A stretch of 64,000 nucleotides of DNA from Sphingomonas citri (GCF_019429485.1 NZ_JAHXZN010000002.1:1-64000); one strand, 5' to 3'; shown: positions 36,744 through 44,437, numbered from the stretch's first letter. The notes: a model not told the origin generated them from the sequence alone. Made by a program: numbers and translations.

Positions 36744-37337
36744 TCAGACGTGCCGCAGAATAGTTTTGCGACGCATTGAATATCCGATAGCGGCGAAGCC
36801 GAGGATCATAGTGAGCCATGTAGCGGGCTCGGGAACCGCGCCGGCAGCGCCCCCTGCTACCCTGTAAGTTCCCGACCCACTAAGGCGCGCTCCGCCGGAA
36901 AAGCAGCCGAAGCTAAATGACATCGTCGTAGGTCCGGTGATCGTTACGCCGCCTGATCCTGCACAGCTTGAAGTGGCTGAGCCGGACGAAAACTGAACCG
37001 GATTGAACGGCGGAATACCAATGAACCGATCGCCATTGGCGTAAACCGTTGAGAAGGCGGAGTCGTTCGGAGTGTCGATAGTTAGCTGATCGCCGATCAC
37101 TATCACGCTAATGCGATCGAAGGCAGACATATGACCTTCGTATGCAACTTCGGGATCAAACCGCACTTGGCCGGAGAAGCTCTCGCCGACGTAGCTGCGA
37201 GCCGGATCAAACGGCACCGATCCGGTCTGTGACGTGATCGCACCAGAAAACTCGAATAGCGTAGTGACGGCGCTGGCTGGTGAAGCGGTCACAGCGGCGC
37301 CGACAAGAGCGACCCCGCTCAACATTCTCTTGTTCAT
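36744..37337 (-). CDS. PEP-CTERM exported protein
   Basis: The 197-residue protein has a signal peptide (RMLSGVALVGAAVTASPASA), TLFEFSGAITSQTG, a long beta-rich, Gly/Ser-rich region and the sorting tail VPEPATWLTMILGFAAIGY then MRRK. ATG at 37337 has GGGAGGGG six bases upstream. It is first of the three PEP-CTERM genes. No exosortase gene lies in the island, so sorting would rely on a chromosomal one. Confidence 0.85.
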   Translation of the reverse strand: MNKRMLSGVALVGAAVTASPASAVTTLFEFSGAITSQTGSVPFDPARSYVGESFSGQVRFDPEVAYEGHMSAFDRISVIVIGDQLTIDTPNDSAFSTVYANGDRFIGIPPFNPVQFSSGSATSSCAGSGGVTITGPTTMSFSFGCFSGGARLSGSGTYRVAGGAAGAVPEPATWLTMILGFAAIGYSMRRKTILRHV

Positions 37338-37449
37338 AAACCCCTCCCGTAGACCGATTTTCAGTCGCACGGTTCAGGATTGTCAACAAGCCGTTCATGG
37401 GAGCGTTTGATCCACAACGGGCCAGAGCGCGGCGCGATCGGACGATGGC

Positions 37450-37644
37450 CTATGCCAGTGGCAATGCTAATTGCCCGTCAGGAACAACGACCTGCGGCTT
37501 CTCCAACCGATCCACGATCCGGTTAGCCAATGCTAGCGCAGCTTCTTCCCGAAGGCGTGGTGAAGGAGCGGCTATGCCGACGCGCACCCAGCCGGGCGCA
37601 ATGAGAACGGCAGATGCGAGGGCTTGAGGCGATGGCGTGTCCAT
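37450..37644 (-). CDS. Small DUF6771-like protein
   Basis: The 64-residue protein has LASAVLIAPGWVRVGIAAPSPRLREEAALALANRIVD-type content: a short strand, then PSPRLREEAA and a helix. I recall this as a small conserved sphingomonad family (DUF6771) of unknown function; the assignment is from memory. ATG at 37644 has AAGGAA and AGGG upstream. The frame is open further upstream but without gene-like content. It is divergent from the next gene, so 37645-37815 should hold two promoters. Confidence 0.6.
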   Translation of the reverse strand: MDTPSPQALASAVLIAPGWVRVGIAAPSPRLREEAALALANRIVDRLEKPQVVVPDGQLALPLA

Positions 37645-37815
37645 AGCCCTATGTTCCTTTTTTGATCTGGTTCGTCTAGTCCTGTCGCGACCCTCACCCT
37701 TTGCAGCTAACCGCAGCGCGCACGCGCACGAAAGGTTGCCATCTGCATATAGCTGGACGGACGTAACCCATGTACCGTCACGTCGGTCGCACTCAAAAAG
37801 AGGGATGACGCGCAG

Positions 37816-38211
37816 ATGAGAACGGAAGCACACTACGAGCGTTTAGCAGACACCTGCCGCGCTATAATTGCCTCTCCTAAGGTGGTGCAATTTGTGGTCG
37901 GCATCACAACGAACCCGACCGCTCGCCGACAAAGCTATAGGCAGTGGGTGCAGAAGCATAGCCTTGGTCCGGGGAGCCTTGACGGATTTGTCATCCTCGA
38001 TTGGGGTTACAACCAGGAGGACATACGCGCCGTTGAGGAATACCTGTTCAACGCTCTAGTAAATCATGACAACTACGGGGTTATTGATATGAGCTACAAA
38101 CCCTCTATTTATCGCAGGGGTCCTAACGCGGACAATCAATCCATATACATCGCATGGTGGTCACCGTATCTTGTCGTCTCCGATGAGTTTACGACGGACC
38201 ATGAAGAGTGA
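37816..38211 (+). CDS. Hypothetical protein, possibly GIY-YIG-related
   Basis: The 131-residue protein has QFVVGITTNPTARRQSY near residues 25-41, which recalls the vGxTxNxxxR segment of GIY-YIG nucleases. A later helix with Glu, DIRAVEEYLFNAL, sits where that family has its catalytic Glu. The first GIY strand is replaced by KVVQF, so the match is weak. The acidic end FTTDHEE overlaps the convergent small HTH gene by 23 bp. If it is a nuclease it could be a homing or defence enzyme; otherwise it is unknown. Confidence 0.6.
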   Translation: MRTEAHYERLADTCRAIIASPKVVQFVVGITTNPTARRQSYRQWVQKHSLGPGSLDGFVILDWGYNQEDIRAVEEYLFNALVNHDNYGVIDMSYKPSIYRRGPNADNQSIYIAWWSPYLVVSDEFTTDHEE

Positions 38212-38461
38212 GACGCGGGTTAAGCCGCCCGCTTCTCGACCTCTGGATGGCAGCACGCGACACATTATACCGCGCCGCCAGGACGCCCAAGGAAGCGCCC
38301 TCCGCACGCGCAGCTATGATTTCCATCTGCTGGTCGCTGGTAAGCGCTGACGGCATTTCTAGGGCCTTTGGTCGCACCCTACGCAGTTGCACTACCCCCA
38401 AGATTAGGCGCATGAGGTCACTTTCGGCCAGAGCACCCGGAATCTTTCCATGCGTGAGCAT
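38189..38461 (-). CDS. Small helix-turn-helix protein
   Basis: In the 90-residue protein, LTSDQQMEIIAARAEG then SLGVLAARYNVSRAAIQR near residues 40-74 is a resolvase/Hin-type helix-turn-helix. The start at 38461 has AGGTGG six bases upstream. It resembles a detached DNA-binding domain of a serine recombinase and may regulate island genes. It overlaps the convergent gene by 23 bp. Confidence 0.6.
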   Translation of the reverse strand: MLTHGKIPGALAESDLMRLILGVVQLRRVRPKALEMPSALTSDQQMEIIAARAEGASLGVLAARYNVSRAAIQRSRSGRLNPRLTLHGPS

Positions 38462-38496
38462 GAAACCACCTAAGGATTCCGCCTAACTATCTAGTC

Positions 38497-39483
38497 TCAA
38501 GCTTTATGCCGAATCCTTTTGCCTAAACGCGTCGGTTTCTGGGAAGGATACGCCTTTCCCTTTTTATGCCACCAAATCTGGACGACATTTGGTTCCGTGC
38601 GGACCATCAGCATATCACCTTCTACTCCGTTTACGGCAAGTGGAGTACTCGCTACCTCGAACGCACCGTCTTCTGAGCCGTAAGTAATAAGGTCCGCATC
38701 AACCTTATGCCTCCCTACTATCGGCTGTGCGTCGACAACAAGGTGGCCGACTTCTGCTCGGCAATGATGTTCGTCTACCACATATGCGCCTGATATTCGA
38801 ATGATTACTCGAACAGGGTATTTCTTTCCAACCCAAGCTTCTGGCGCATCTGGTTTGGGAACATCATTTTCTAAGATCGAGAGAATATCATTCTTAGTGA
38901 TTTCATTGCCGGTACGATCATAGATCGTAAATTTTCCACTCGGCAAAGCCGTCGTGCAAAAAACCGCCAATTTCGGCCTACCCCAATTCATATAATATTT
39001 AACAAAGATTATCTGCTTAGACCAGTCAAAAACGAGAGCGTCGGACAATCTAAGTAGCAAAACGTTGTTCAGCTTGGCTCGGTCGCGTGCCGCCCTGGTG
39101 TACCCTGACCTTGATACGAATACGGGATTATGCACCCCTGAGTTTCTGCACTTCTCGGTGAAATCTCTGATGTGAGCAACTCCAACCGGCTTATTAAGAT
39201 TTTTGCACTCGATAGAGGTTAAAATTGGCTTGTGATGGTTCGGAAATCTGAGGACAACATCATGCTCGGTCAGGGCGCCCGTTCCCAGATCGGGCAGAAA
39301 CTCGGGCGACGTAATAACGACCCTTTGATCTGGCGAAAGAATTCGTTCTATCGCAGCCACCAGATTTTGCAGGAAGTCACCTTTTTCTTTATTTGACTTG
39401 AATTCCTTAGAACGGCTCGACATTAGCGCGGCCCTCTTTAATGCGAAACTAGACTGTTCCGTATAGGCGAAGTCAACCTTCAC
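38497..39483 (-). CDS. Mrr-like PD-(D/E)xK restriction endonuclease
   Basis: The 328-residue protein has the nuclease core EHDVVLRF (Asp75), then IECKN (Glu92-x-Lys94), followed by VGVAHIRDFTEKC and SRSGYTRAARDRA. This is the strand-helix pattern of Mrr-type restriction enzymes, including the GxTxxAxxxA helix. The C-terminal half (about 180-328) is unfamiliar and may sense or bind DNA. No methyltransferase is near, so a type IV-like enzyme cutting modified DNA is one option. It lies 42 bp after the serine resolvase, on the same strand, within the defence-carrying part of the island. Confidence 0.72.
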   Translation of the reverse strand: MKVDFAYTEQSSFALKRAALMSSRSKEFKSNKEKGDFLQNLVAAIERILSPDQRVVITSPEFLPDLGTGALTEHDVVLRFPNHHKPILTSIECKNLNKPVGVAHIRDFTEKCRNSGVHNPVFVSRSGYTRAARDRAKLNNVLLLRLSDALVFDWSKQIIFVKYYMNWGRPKLAVFCTTALPSGKFTIYDRTGNEITKNDILSILENDVPKPDAPEAWVGKKYPVRVIIRISGAYVVDEHHCRAEVGHLVVDAQPIVGRHKVDADLITYGSEDGAFEVASTPLAVNGVEGDMLMVRTEPNVVQIWWHKKGKAYPSQKPTRLGKRIRHKA

Positions 39484-39525
39484 AGTAGCGTCTAATCGTT
39501 GAAGCGGACAGGTCGAACTGCGCTA

Positions 39526-40209
39526 CTAAATCCCGTTAACCTTGCTGCCTGTGCGCATTAGGTCGCTAACGGATTGAGCAGCCCACTTTCCCCCACGCGC
39601 AGTGATGATCCCGCGAGCGTTAAGCTCCCCAGCTATCGCTCTCAGGCTCGTATGCCCATCAGCCTTAATCGCTTGGATGATAGGGGCAACGTCCTTGGCG
39701 AACGCCTGAGCCTTGAGCTTGATCGCCGCTGCCGCAGCGCCGTTACCCCGCTCTGATCCAAACGCCCTAGCTCCCATCGGATTCCCCAGCTTGGTACCGC
39801 GAGCCTTGGCTGCGGCAAGGGCTTCCTTGGTGCGCTTGCTAATGGCCTTTCGCTCGGCCTGAGCCATCGCGGCCATGATATGGATGGTAAGCTCGTTTGC
39901 CTCCGGCATATCGGCGGCAACGAACTTAGTACCGGCATCCTGTAGCTGGGCGAGGAAGGCGAGATTGCGGCTGAGCCGGTCAAGCTTGGCGATCACCAAC
40001 GTGGCGCCTGTCACCTTTGCATGGTGTAGCGCCTTGGCTAGCTCGGGCCGATCGTCTCGCTTGCCGCTTTCTACCTCCACGTACTCGCCGAGCGGCCGGC
40101 AGCCCCGCGACGAACAGAAGGCGTCGATAGCGGAACGCTGAGCGTCAAGACCCAAGCCGCTGCGGCCCTGCTTGGCTGTCGATACGCGATAGTAGGTGAT
40201 CGTCCGCAT
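39526..40209 (-). CDS. Serine recombinase (resolvase/invertase family)
   Basis: The 227-residue protein starts MRTITYYRVSTAKQGRSGLG with catalytic Ser10. It carries IAKLDRLSRN (active-site Arg residues), MAAMAQAERKAISKRTKEAL (the E helix) and a C-terminal helix-turn-helix after HTSLRAIAGELNARGI. This is a full small resolvase, as found on plasmids and transposons. It may resolve island dimers or invert a segment; no clear res site was found by eye. A separate small HTH gene at 38189 resembles its DNA-binding end. Confidence 0.9.
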   Translation of the reverse strand: MRTITYYRVSTAKQGRSGLGLDAQRSAIDAFCSSRGCRPLGEYVEVESGKRDDRPELAKALHHAKVTGATLVIAKLDRLSRNLAFLAQLQDAGTKFVAADMPEANELTIHIMAAMAQAERKAISKRTKEALAAAKARGTKLGNPMGARAFGSERGNGAAAAAIKLKAQAFAKDVAPIIQAIKADGHTSLRAIAGELNARGIITARGGKWAAQSVSDLMRTGSKVNGI

Positions 40210-40529
40210 GGCTGTACCCCGTCTGGCGATCCCTCCTGGCCCTTCTGTCCAGATTCGTCAAACGGTCGTTTGCGCGTTCTGGACATGATTACATGCTAGC
40301 AGGTGGAGCGAGATAATGCCGGTGTGGCGCCGTTCACGACGCGCGTCGCCAGCAACGAGCTGAAAGCTCGAACATGCAAACCAAGCGCTCAGCCACGACG
40401 CCCTGACCTTGGTTCGGCCGCTCAGGCGACGCCTTCTGACCGCTGCTTTCCACGAATGATGAGCATCTGTGACTCCTCGGCCGACCCGCGCAAACAGGTC
40501 GACTGCGTATCAGACCGATCGTTCGGAGA

Positions 40530-40680
40530 AAAAATGGGCAGAGTGAGCGGAGGGGCGCCGATACTAGCCTGTGTGTACCTCATCGCGACAATAGTAGCCG
40601 GGATTTCGGCGGCGAGCACCTGGAAGGTACCCGTAAGGCCTTGTGAGCCATTCTCTAGCGTTAGACGCCCCTACGCTCAG
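40530..40680 (-). ncRNA. Candidate DRT3-associated non-coding RNA
   Basis: Read on the minus strand, GAGCGTAGGGGCG (40678-40666) pairs with CGCCCCTCCGCTC (40557-40545): 13 pairs with one mismatch, plus one outer T-A pair. These enclose about 108 bases. The loop holds a small hairpin (GCCG/CGGC) and the run ACACACA (40577-40571 region). The closing stem is followed by TTTTTT (40534-40529). The RNA would begin about 11 bases after the stop of the second RT gene, behind -35/-10-like boxes. Reported DRT3 systems include an ncRNA with an ACACAC template copied by Drt3a (from memory). No protein-coding signal is seen here. Exact ends are estimates. Confidence 0.65.
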
Positions 40681-40684
40681 CGCT

Positions 40685-40714
40685 CATATATCAGTATTCT
40701 CTAGAAGCACGCAA
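40685..40714 (-). promoter_or_regulatory. Possible promoter of the DRT3 ncRNA
   Basis: TTGCGT (40714-40709), an 18-base spacer and TATATG (40690-40685) resemble a housekeeping promoter inside the 3' end of the second RT gene. Transcription would start at the first bases of the long stem. Confidence 0.4.
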
Positions 40715-42625
40715 CTGCCTTCTGGCCAACGTGTGGTGAAGGCGTGCACCGGTCCAGTCCGTGAAACCAATGAAGCGGGTAAGTTGCGCGATCACATGAT
40801 CACTGATTGGCGGCAAGTGCGCACTCATGCGATGCATTGAAAGAGCTTCGTTGACTAGACGTATTTTACTGCTTACCGCTACGTCCGGAGAACTAACATA
40901 GTCGCAGAAGAGCAAGTAAGTTTCCGTGTCAACACGCAAATTATCGATATTATCATGTATGAAATTACGAACCTTAGCATTTAGAGCATGCAATTCAACG
41001 GCAAAAAATTCACTGTCTTTTAAGTAGCAGAACTTTAAAGCTACGTAGTCAAAGTACGCGGTTTTATGGTGAGCAAGCCGACTTAAGGCAAGGCGAACGA
41101 TACTACTTCGTACAAATCTTTTGCCGAACGCGTGAGCGCCAAGTAGGAGCAAATTGGATAATTCTAATGAACCGACAAGACCGCGACCTACGGCCGAATC
41201 TGTCAGTTTCAATAATTCTTCGAAGACATAGCTATTCAACCAATCAGATTGCTCAGACTCATCGATTGCCGTTGCTCGTCTAAGTTCATTGACAATAACT
41301 GCCAAATTAAACCCCGATCTAACTCGGAAATCTAGAGAAACTACATAAAAAACCATTTCAAATAACGAGGCGGTGATACGCGAAGCACAATCTTTCTCGT
41401 CATCCGAACGCGATCGGTTTAACAGTCTCAAGCCATCCCGTATAATTCGACGAAATTTCCACAAGAACCATCCACTGACATTGTGAAATCCAACATCGGG
41501 GGAATGCAGAATGATACGGCAGTTCCTTAGTTTCTCTCGAATGTGATCAGAAACTGACCGCTCGCAGGGAAGTTCGGCAGCTTCCAAGTAAGATCGGACC
41601 AATCCTCCAACATCATCAACGACACTTGCGACCGCATGTTTCATTCTTGTGATAGGCGTGACAAAAGGACGATTGCTAATGCGGCTTTTTTCGATATTCA
41701 GGTAAAGCTTGTATGCACCGAGACTCTTGACCAAGATGTTCTGAATCGCTTCAAGCGTTTGGTCAGAGTGGGCAAAAATACTATAATCATCAACGTAACG
41801 GCGAATGGCGTAATCAGCCGTGGTAAGCTCAAGTTCTTGCGAGATTGCGTCCTTCACGTCCCTATCAACCTGTTGAAGAATGATTTCCGCGAATATGCGG
41901 CTAATCTCAGGACCAACAATAATCCCATTTGTTTCTTTGTAGTTCGAAAATTGCATTGTTTCATCGAACATGGATTCGAATGAGAAGCTCCTGATATTTT
42001 GCTTAGTTAGAGCCTTCCCCTTAACGGCCCATGAGACTGAATGCGTATATATGTTATAAAAGCACTTCGAAATATCTAAAAACAGCAAGCGAGAGAATCT
42101 CTTTTCTAATTCTATAAACTCGTCAGAGTCCATGAACTTAGCAAGAAGATTGTAGCGTCGTAGCCGGAAGAACGATGTCATACGCGAGAAGTCAGGTAAA
42201 CCATCTTCAAGCAGATCATGTGGAAGCCCGTCCCGGTATATTTCACTTTGATCCAAAGGCTTGTTAGCAAATAGTGAAACAATTTCAGCGGGGCGCCGTA
42301 GCGAGAATTCACTTTTATCGCATGCGCTAATCATCGTCTCGGCGTAGTCATCGAAGAGCCGAGCCATGCGCAATTGTGCTATTGGATGGGGTATGGAAAG
42401 CGTGAGATTCTTTCCTCTCTCCTTCAAAACATCATAGTTCAACGGGATTGTGTAAGCGCCTGGGGTTCGAATGATACCGAGCACCTCGGAGACCGCTGGA
42501 TCGCACCGAAGCGGGAGAGTGCTCGAAAAGAAAACATCATTTGTAAATGTAAGGGGAACCTCAAAAGGCAGCACATCTGCGACGAGCCCCCTCATACGCA
42601 GCAAACGCGGTCTAAATTTAGACAT
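40691..42625 (-). CDS. drt3b: Defence reverse transcriptase, second of pair (Drt3b/UG8-like)
   Basis: The 644-residue protein has an N-terminal RT domain: FLDISKCFYNIYTHSVSWA with catalytic Asp184, TNGIIVGPEISRIFAE (about 232-247) and RRYVDDYSIFAHS with the YVDD box at 277-280. After about residue 370 comes a long alpha-helical C-terminal region like that of defence RTs (Abi/UG group). There is no maturase, integrase or RNase H domain. Its start overlaps the stop of the first RT gene by 8 bp, so the two are co-translated. The paired RTs match DRT3 (UG3 + UG8). Codon use is AT-richer than the host. The family call is from memory of architecture. Confidence 0.8.
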   Translation of the reverse strand: MSKFRPRLLRMRGLVADVLPFEVPLTFTNDVFFSSTLPLRCDPAVSEVLGIIRTPGAYTIPLNYDVLKERGKNLTLSIPHPIAQLRMARLFDDYAETMISACDKSEFSLRRPAEIVSLFANKPLDQSEIYRDGLPHDLLEDGLPDFSRMTSFFRLRRYNLLAKFMDSDEFIELEKRFSRLLFLDISKCFYNIYTHSVSWAVKGKALTKQNIRSFSFESMFDETMQFSNYKETNGIIVGPEISRIFAEIILQQVDRDVKDAISQELELTTADYAIRRYVDDYSIFAHSDQTLEAIQNILVKSLGAYKLYLNIEKSRISNRPFVTPITRMKHAVASVVDDVGGLVRSYLEAAELPCERSVSDHIREKLRNCRIILHSPDVGFHNVSGWFLWKFRRIIRDGLRLLNRSRSDDEKDCASRITASLFEMVFYVVSLDFRVRSGFNLAVIVNELRRATAIDESEQSDWLNSYVFEELLKLTDSAVGRGLVGSLELSNLLLLGAHAFGKRFVRSSIVRLALSRLAHHKTAYFDYVALKFCYLKDSEFFAVELHALNAKVRNFIHDNIDNLRVDTETYLLFCDYVSSPDVAVSSKIRLVNEALSMHRMSAHLPPISDHVIAQLTRFIGFTDWTGARLHHTLARRQLRASREY

Positions 42626-43862
42626 TTTTCCAAATACTCTTAATTTCTTCGACCTGTGAGCTTGTAACAGCTACGTTAAATGCTCGTAAGTGTCCCTGCG
42701 TAAACGAAAGCGTTCGTAAGTTTTCCAGCCTTGCGCCAGCTAGTCGACTTGTGAGGTGTCGACCAAGAGGATACCTATTTCCTAAAATCGAGTTTCTATA
42801 AAACCAGTCCAACTTTTTAAGCTCGGGCATTGCTGATGCTTCGAAATCTCGACCAAAGTAAACGCCACTTAACTTATAGTTATAAAAGATTCCCGACCGA
42901 ACCGTAGACGATCCAGTTGACACCAGCGGTCTTCGCTTCACAAATCGATAATTCCCCGTCAGGAACTGAAATCTGCGAAGTAGAAGAAAGTAGTTATCGT
43001 CAATAAGAAAGGCCCTTGATGCCAAAATTAGCCGAGTCTTGATCCGATTTATTTTTTTCTCGGCAATGCCGACATGTACCTGACGCGGCTCGCCTTTCTT
43101 GGTTGCTTGCTGGACTCGGAACCAGTAGCCTAGGTATTCAAGCTCCGCAAAATCATCTCGACCGCCCTCAGTGTTTGCGATGGTCAGGTCGCTACGCTTC
43201 CTTGGATGCAACCGCATCGGCGTTGGAAGCAACCCCTCAACGGCGTCGGAAACCCCAGCCTTCTCAGTGCATAGAAGGATCATGTCATCAACAAAGCGGT
43301 GGTATCTGTATACCCCCGGAACGGCTCGTACAGCAGCATCGAACGACTGCAATGCGAGTTCCGCTAGAGTCGCACTTAGCCCAAGGCCACGCGGCAGGCC
43401 TACAGGCCCCGAGCAATGAAGCTCAAAAAACTTTTCCAGCAACCTTCGTGCTTTTGCCGGCAAAGCTGTCGTGTACAACAAGCTTTCAATCAGAGGCTCT
43501 GTAGGTATATTCTCGTAAAAACTGCTAATATCTCTACGTATCACATGTATAGGAGTGGAGTCACTAAAGGCCTGAATAAGCCCCTTCGTGATATTTTCTC
43601 TCGTCTGTAGACCAACGTCAAATCGTCGTCGTATGTATGTTGACAAGGCTCTGATTACTAAAACTGTAGAGTAGCTTGAGTATGACACAGCGGGCTTGCA
43701 TTTATGCTCAAAGGAGTTGAAATCATCTAATATTTCAGGATGATCGAAGCTGCGTGTCGCTTCTTCTATATACGCGTCAATAGGCAACGAGAAATCAACG
43801 CCGTAGTCGGCGCCATCGGTGGACCTAACCTCTGATCGCAGACCCCGAGGACTGAATGCCAC
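42618..43862 (-). CDS. drt3a: Defence reverse transcriptase, first of pair (Drt3a/UG3-like)
   Basis: The 414-residue RT has IRRDISSFYENIP with catalytic Asp111, GLPRGLGLSATLAELAL (about 155-171) and RYHRFVDDMILLC with the FVDD box at 190-193. FAELEYLGYWF follows (the LGxxF motif 6/7 region), and a C-terminal helical thumb reaches 414. The short N-terminus and lack of extra domains fit the UG3 member of DRT3, reported to copy an ACACAC template in the ncRNA into poly(GT). The start is GTG 43862, the only usable start in this frame; its ribosome site is weak. The partner gene follows with an 8-bp overlap. Confidence 0.8.
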   Translation of the reverse strand: MAFSPRGLRSEVRSTDGADYGVDFSLPIDAYIEEATRSFDHPEILDDFNSFEHKCKPAVSYSSYSTVLVIRALSTYIRRRFDVGLQTRENITKGLIQAFSDSTPIHVIRRDISSFYENIPTEPLIESLLYTTALPAKARRLLEKFFELHCSGPVGLPRGLGLSATLAELALQSFDAAVRAVPGVYRYHRFVDDMILLCTEKAGVSDAVEGLLPTPMRLHPRKRSDLTIANTEGGRDDFAELEYLGYWFRVQQATKKGEPRQVHVGIAEKKINRIKTRLILASRAFLIDDNYFLLLRRFQFLTGNYRFVKRRPLVSTGSSTVRSGIFYNYKLSGVYFGRDFEASAMPELKKLDWFYRNSILGNRYPLGRHLTSRLAGARLENLRTLSFTQGHLRAFNVAVTSSQVEEIKSIWKNV

Positions 43863-43939
43863 TTTCTGAATGCTACACCCCCCGCACTCGATCGAACAGC
43901 AGAACCCGCAGTAAAGGCGAATGCGAGCGCCGTAGCAAG

Positions 43940-43980
43940 TAACTGTGTGGCGTTAACCCGAAACGGAGCTATCTTCCGGG
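43940..43980 (-). other. Two adjacent hairpins exposing CACACA upstream of drt3a
   Basis: On the minus strand, CCCGGAA/TTTCGGG (43980-43974 with 43963-43957) forms one stem. Immediately after it, TAAC/GTTA (43955-43952 with 43943-43940) holds the 8-base loop GCCACACA. It could be part of the drt3a leader or chance; the candidate at 40530 fits better as the system's ncRNA. Confidence 0.25.
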
Positions 43981-44013
43981 CGAATCATCCCCGAAATCGA
44001 TCGAACCAAGGCG

Positions 44014-44202
44014 TCACTTGAACACAGACGACAGCCACTTCTCCAAAATCGCGTTGCAACCCTGTAGGCGACGTTCCGCCATGACGTATGTCGCTTCGAA
44101 AATGGGAGCTTGGACGAACCCGCGCCAGCCGGGTGTGGCCGCTTGCCAGACGGTGGAAGCGTGGGGCTTAAGGTGGGCGACGCTCTCGACGATAAGCTCC
44201 AC
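44014..44202 (-). CDS. Small hypothetical protein upstream of drt3a
   Basis: A 62-residue frame starts at GTG 44202 with AGGGAA seven bases before it. It contains FVQAPIFEATYVMAERRLQG and ends ILEKWLSSVFK. Its third codon positions are GC-rich as in real genes of the flanking chromosome, unlike the RT genes. It lies between attR and drt3a, on the same strand. I recognise no family. It could be a short island gene or a chance open frame. Confidence 0.4.
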   Translation of the reverse strand: MELIVESVAHLKPHASTVWQAATPGWRGFVQAPIFEATYVMAERRLQGCNAILEKWLSSVFK

Positions 44203-44390
44203 TGAGCTTCCCTACCTCACGCATCGCGGTGGCTACGGCGTGTCGGTGCAGCCTGTGTAGTTCCTGTGCAATCAGTTCGGGAAAACGCGGGTAAATGCGG
44301 GTATCTTCACCCACCCCGATCAGGTCCTTTTTACCCCTAACCTCCTGTAATCAGGTCGATCCATGACGGTTCGGGATGATTGCGCTCAAC

Positions 44391-44437
44391 GACTGCAAAT
44401 CCTTGCACCCGGGTTCGATTCCCGGTCGCGCCTCCAG
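44391..44437. repeat. attR (47-bp direct repeat of the tRNA-Cys 3' half)
   Basis: Identical to 30819-30865 from GACTGCAAAT to CTCCAG. The 5' half of a tRNA is absent, so this is not a second tRNA gene but the right junction of the island. The B12 transporter operon begins 10 bases beyond it. Confidence 0.93.

Larger units (their letters stand above)
30819..44437. mobile_element. Integrative genomic island in tRNA-Cys carrying a two-RT defence system
   Basis: The 47-bp direct repeats at 30819-30865 and 44391-44437 mark attL and attR, one inside an intact tRNA-Cys. An integrase lies next to attL, pointing out. Contents in order are: integrase, excisionase-like protein, helicase-like protein, PEP-CTERM cargo, small proteins, Mrr-like nuclease, resolvase, ncRNA and two reverse transcriptases. 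Base composition is clearly lower in GC than the flanks, most of all at 33000-33450 and in the RT genes. No conjugation, capsid or relaxase gene is seen. At 13.6 kb it looks like a satellite-type or mobilisable island rather than a self-transmissible one. Confidence 0.92.

Noticed and set aside
40303..40704. Protein frame on the plus strand (133 residues) over the ncRNA region
   Set aside because: Its composition is not gene-like, it has no ribosome site, and it lies antisense to a structured, U-tract-terminated region.
40691..43862. Retron or group II intron
   Set aside because: No msr-msd-type inverted repeats flank a single RT, no maturase or HNH domain, and there are two overlapping RT genes.
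44391..44437. A second tRNA-Cys gene
   Set aside because: Only the 3' part is present; no acceptor 5' strand or D arm. It is attR.
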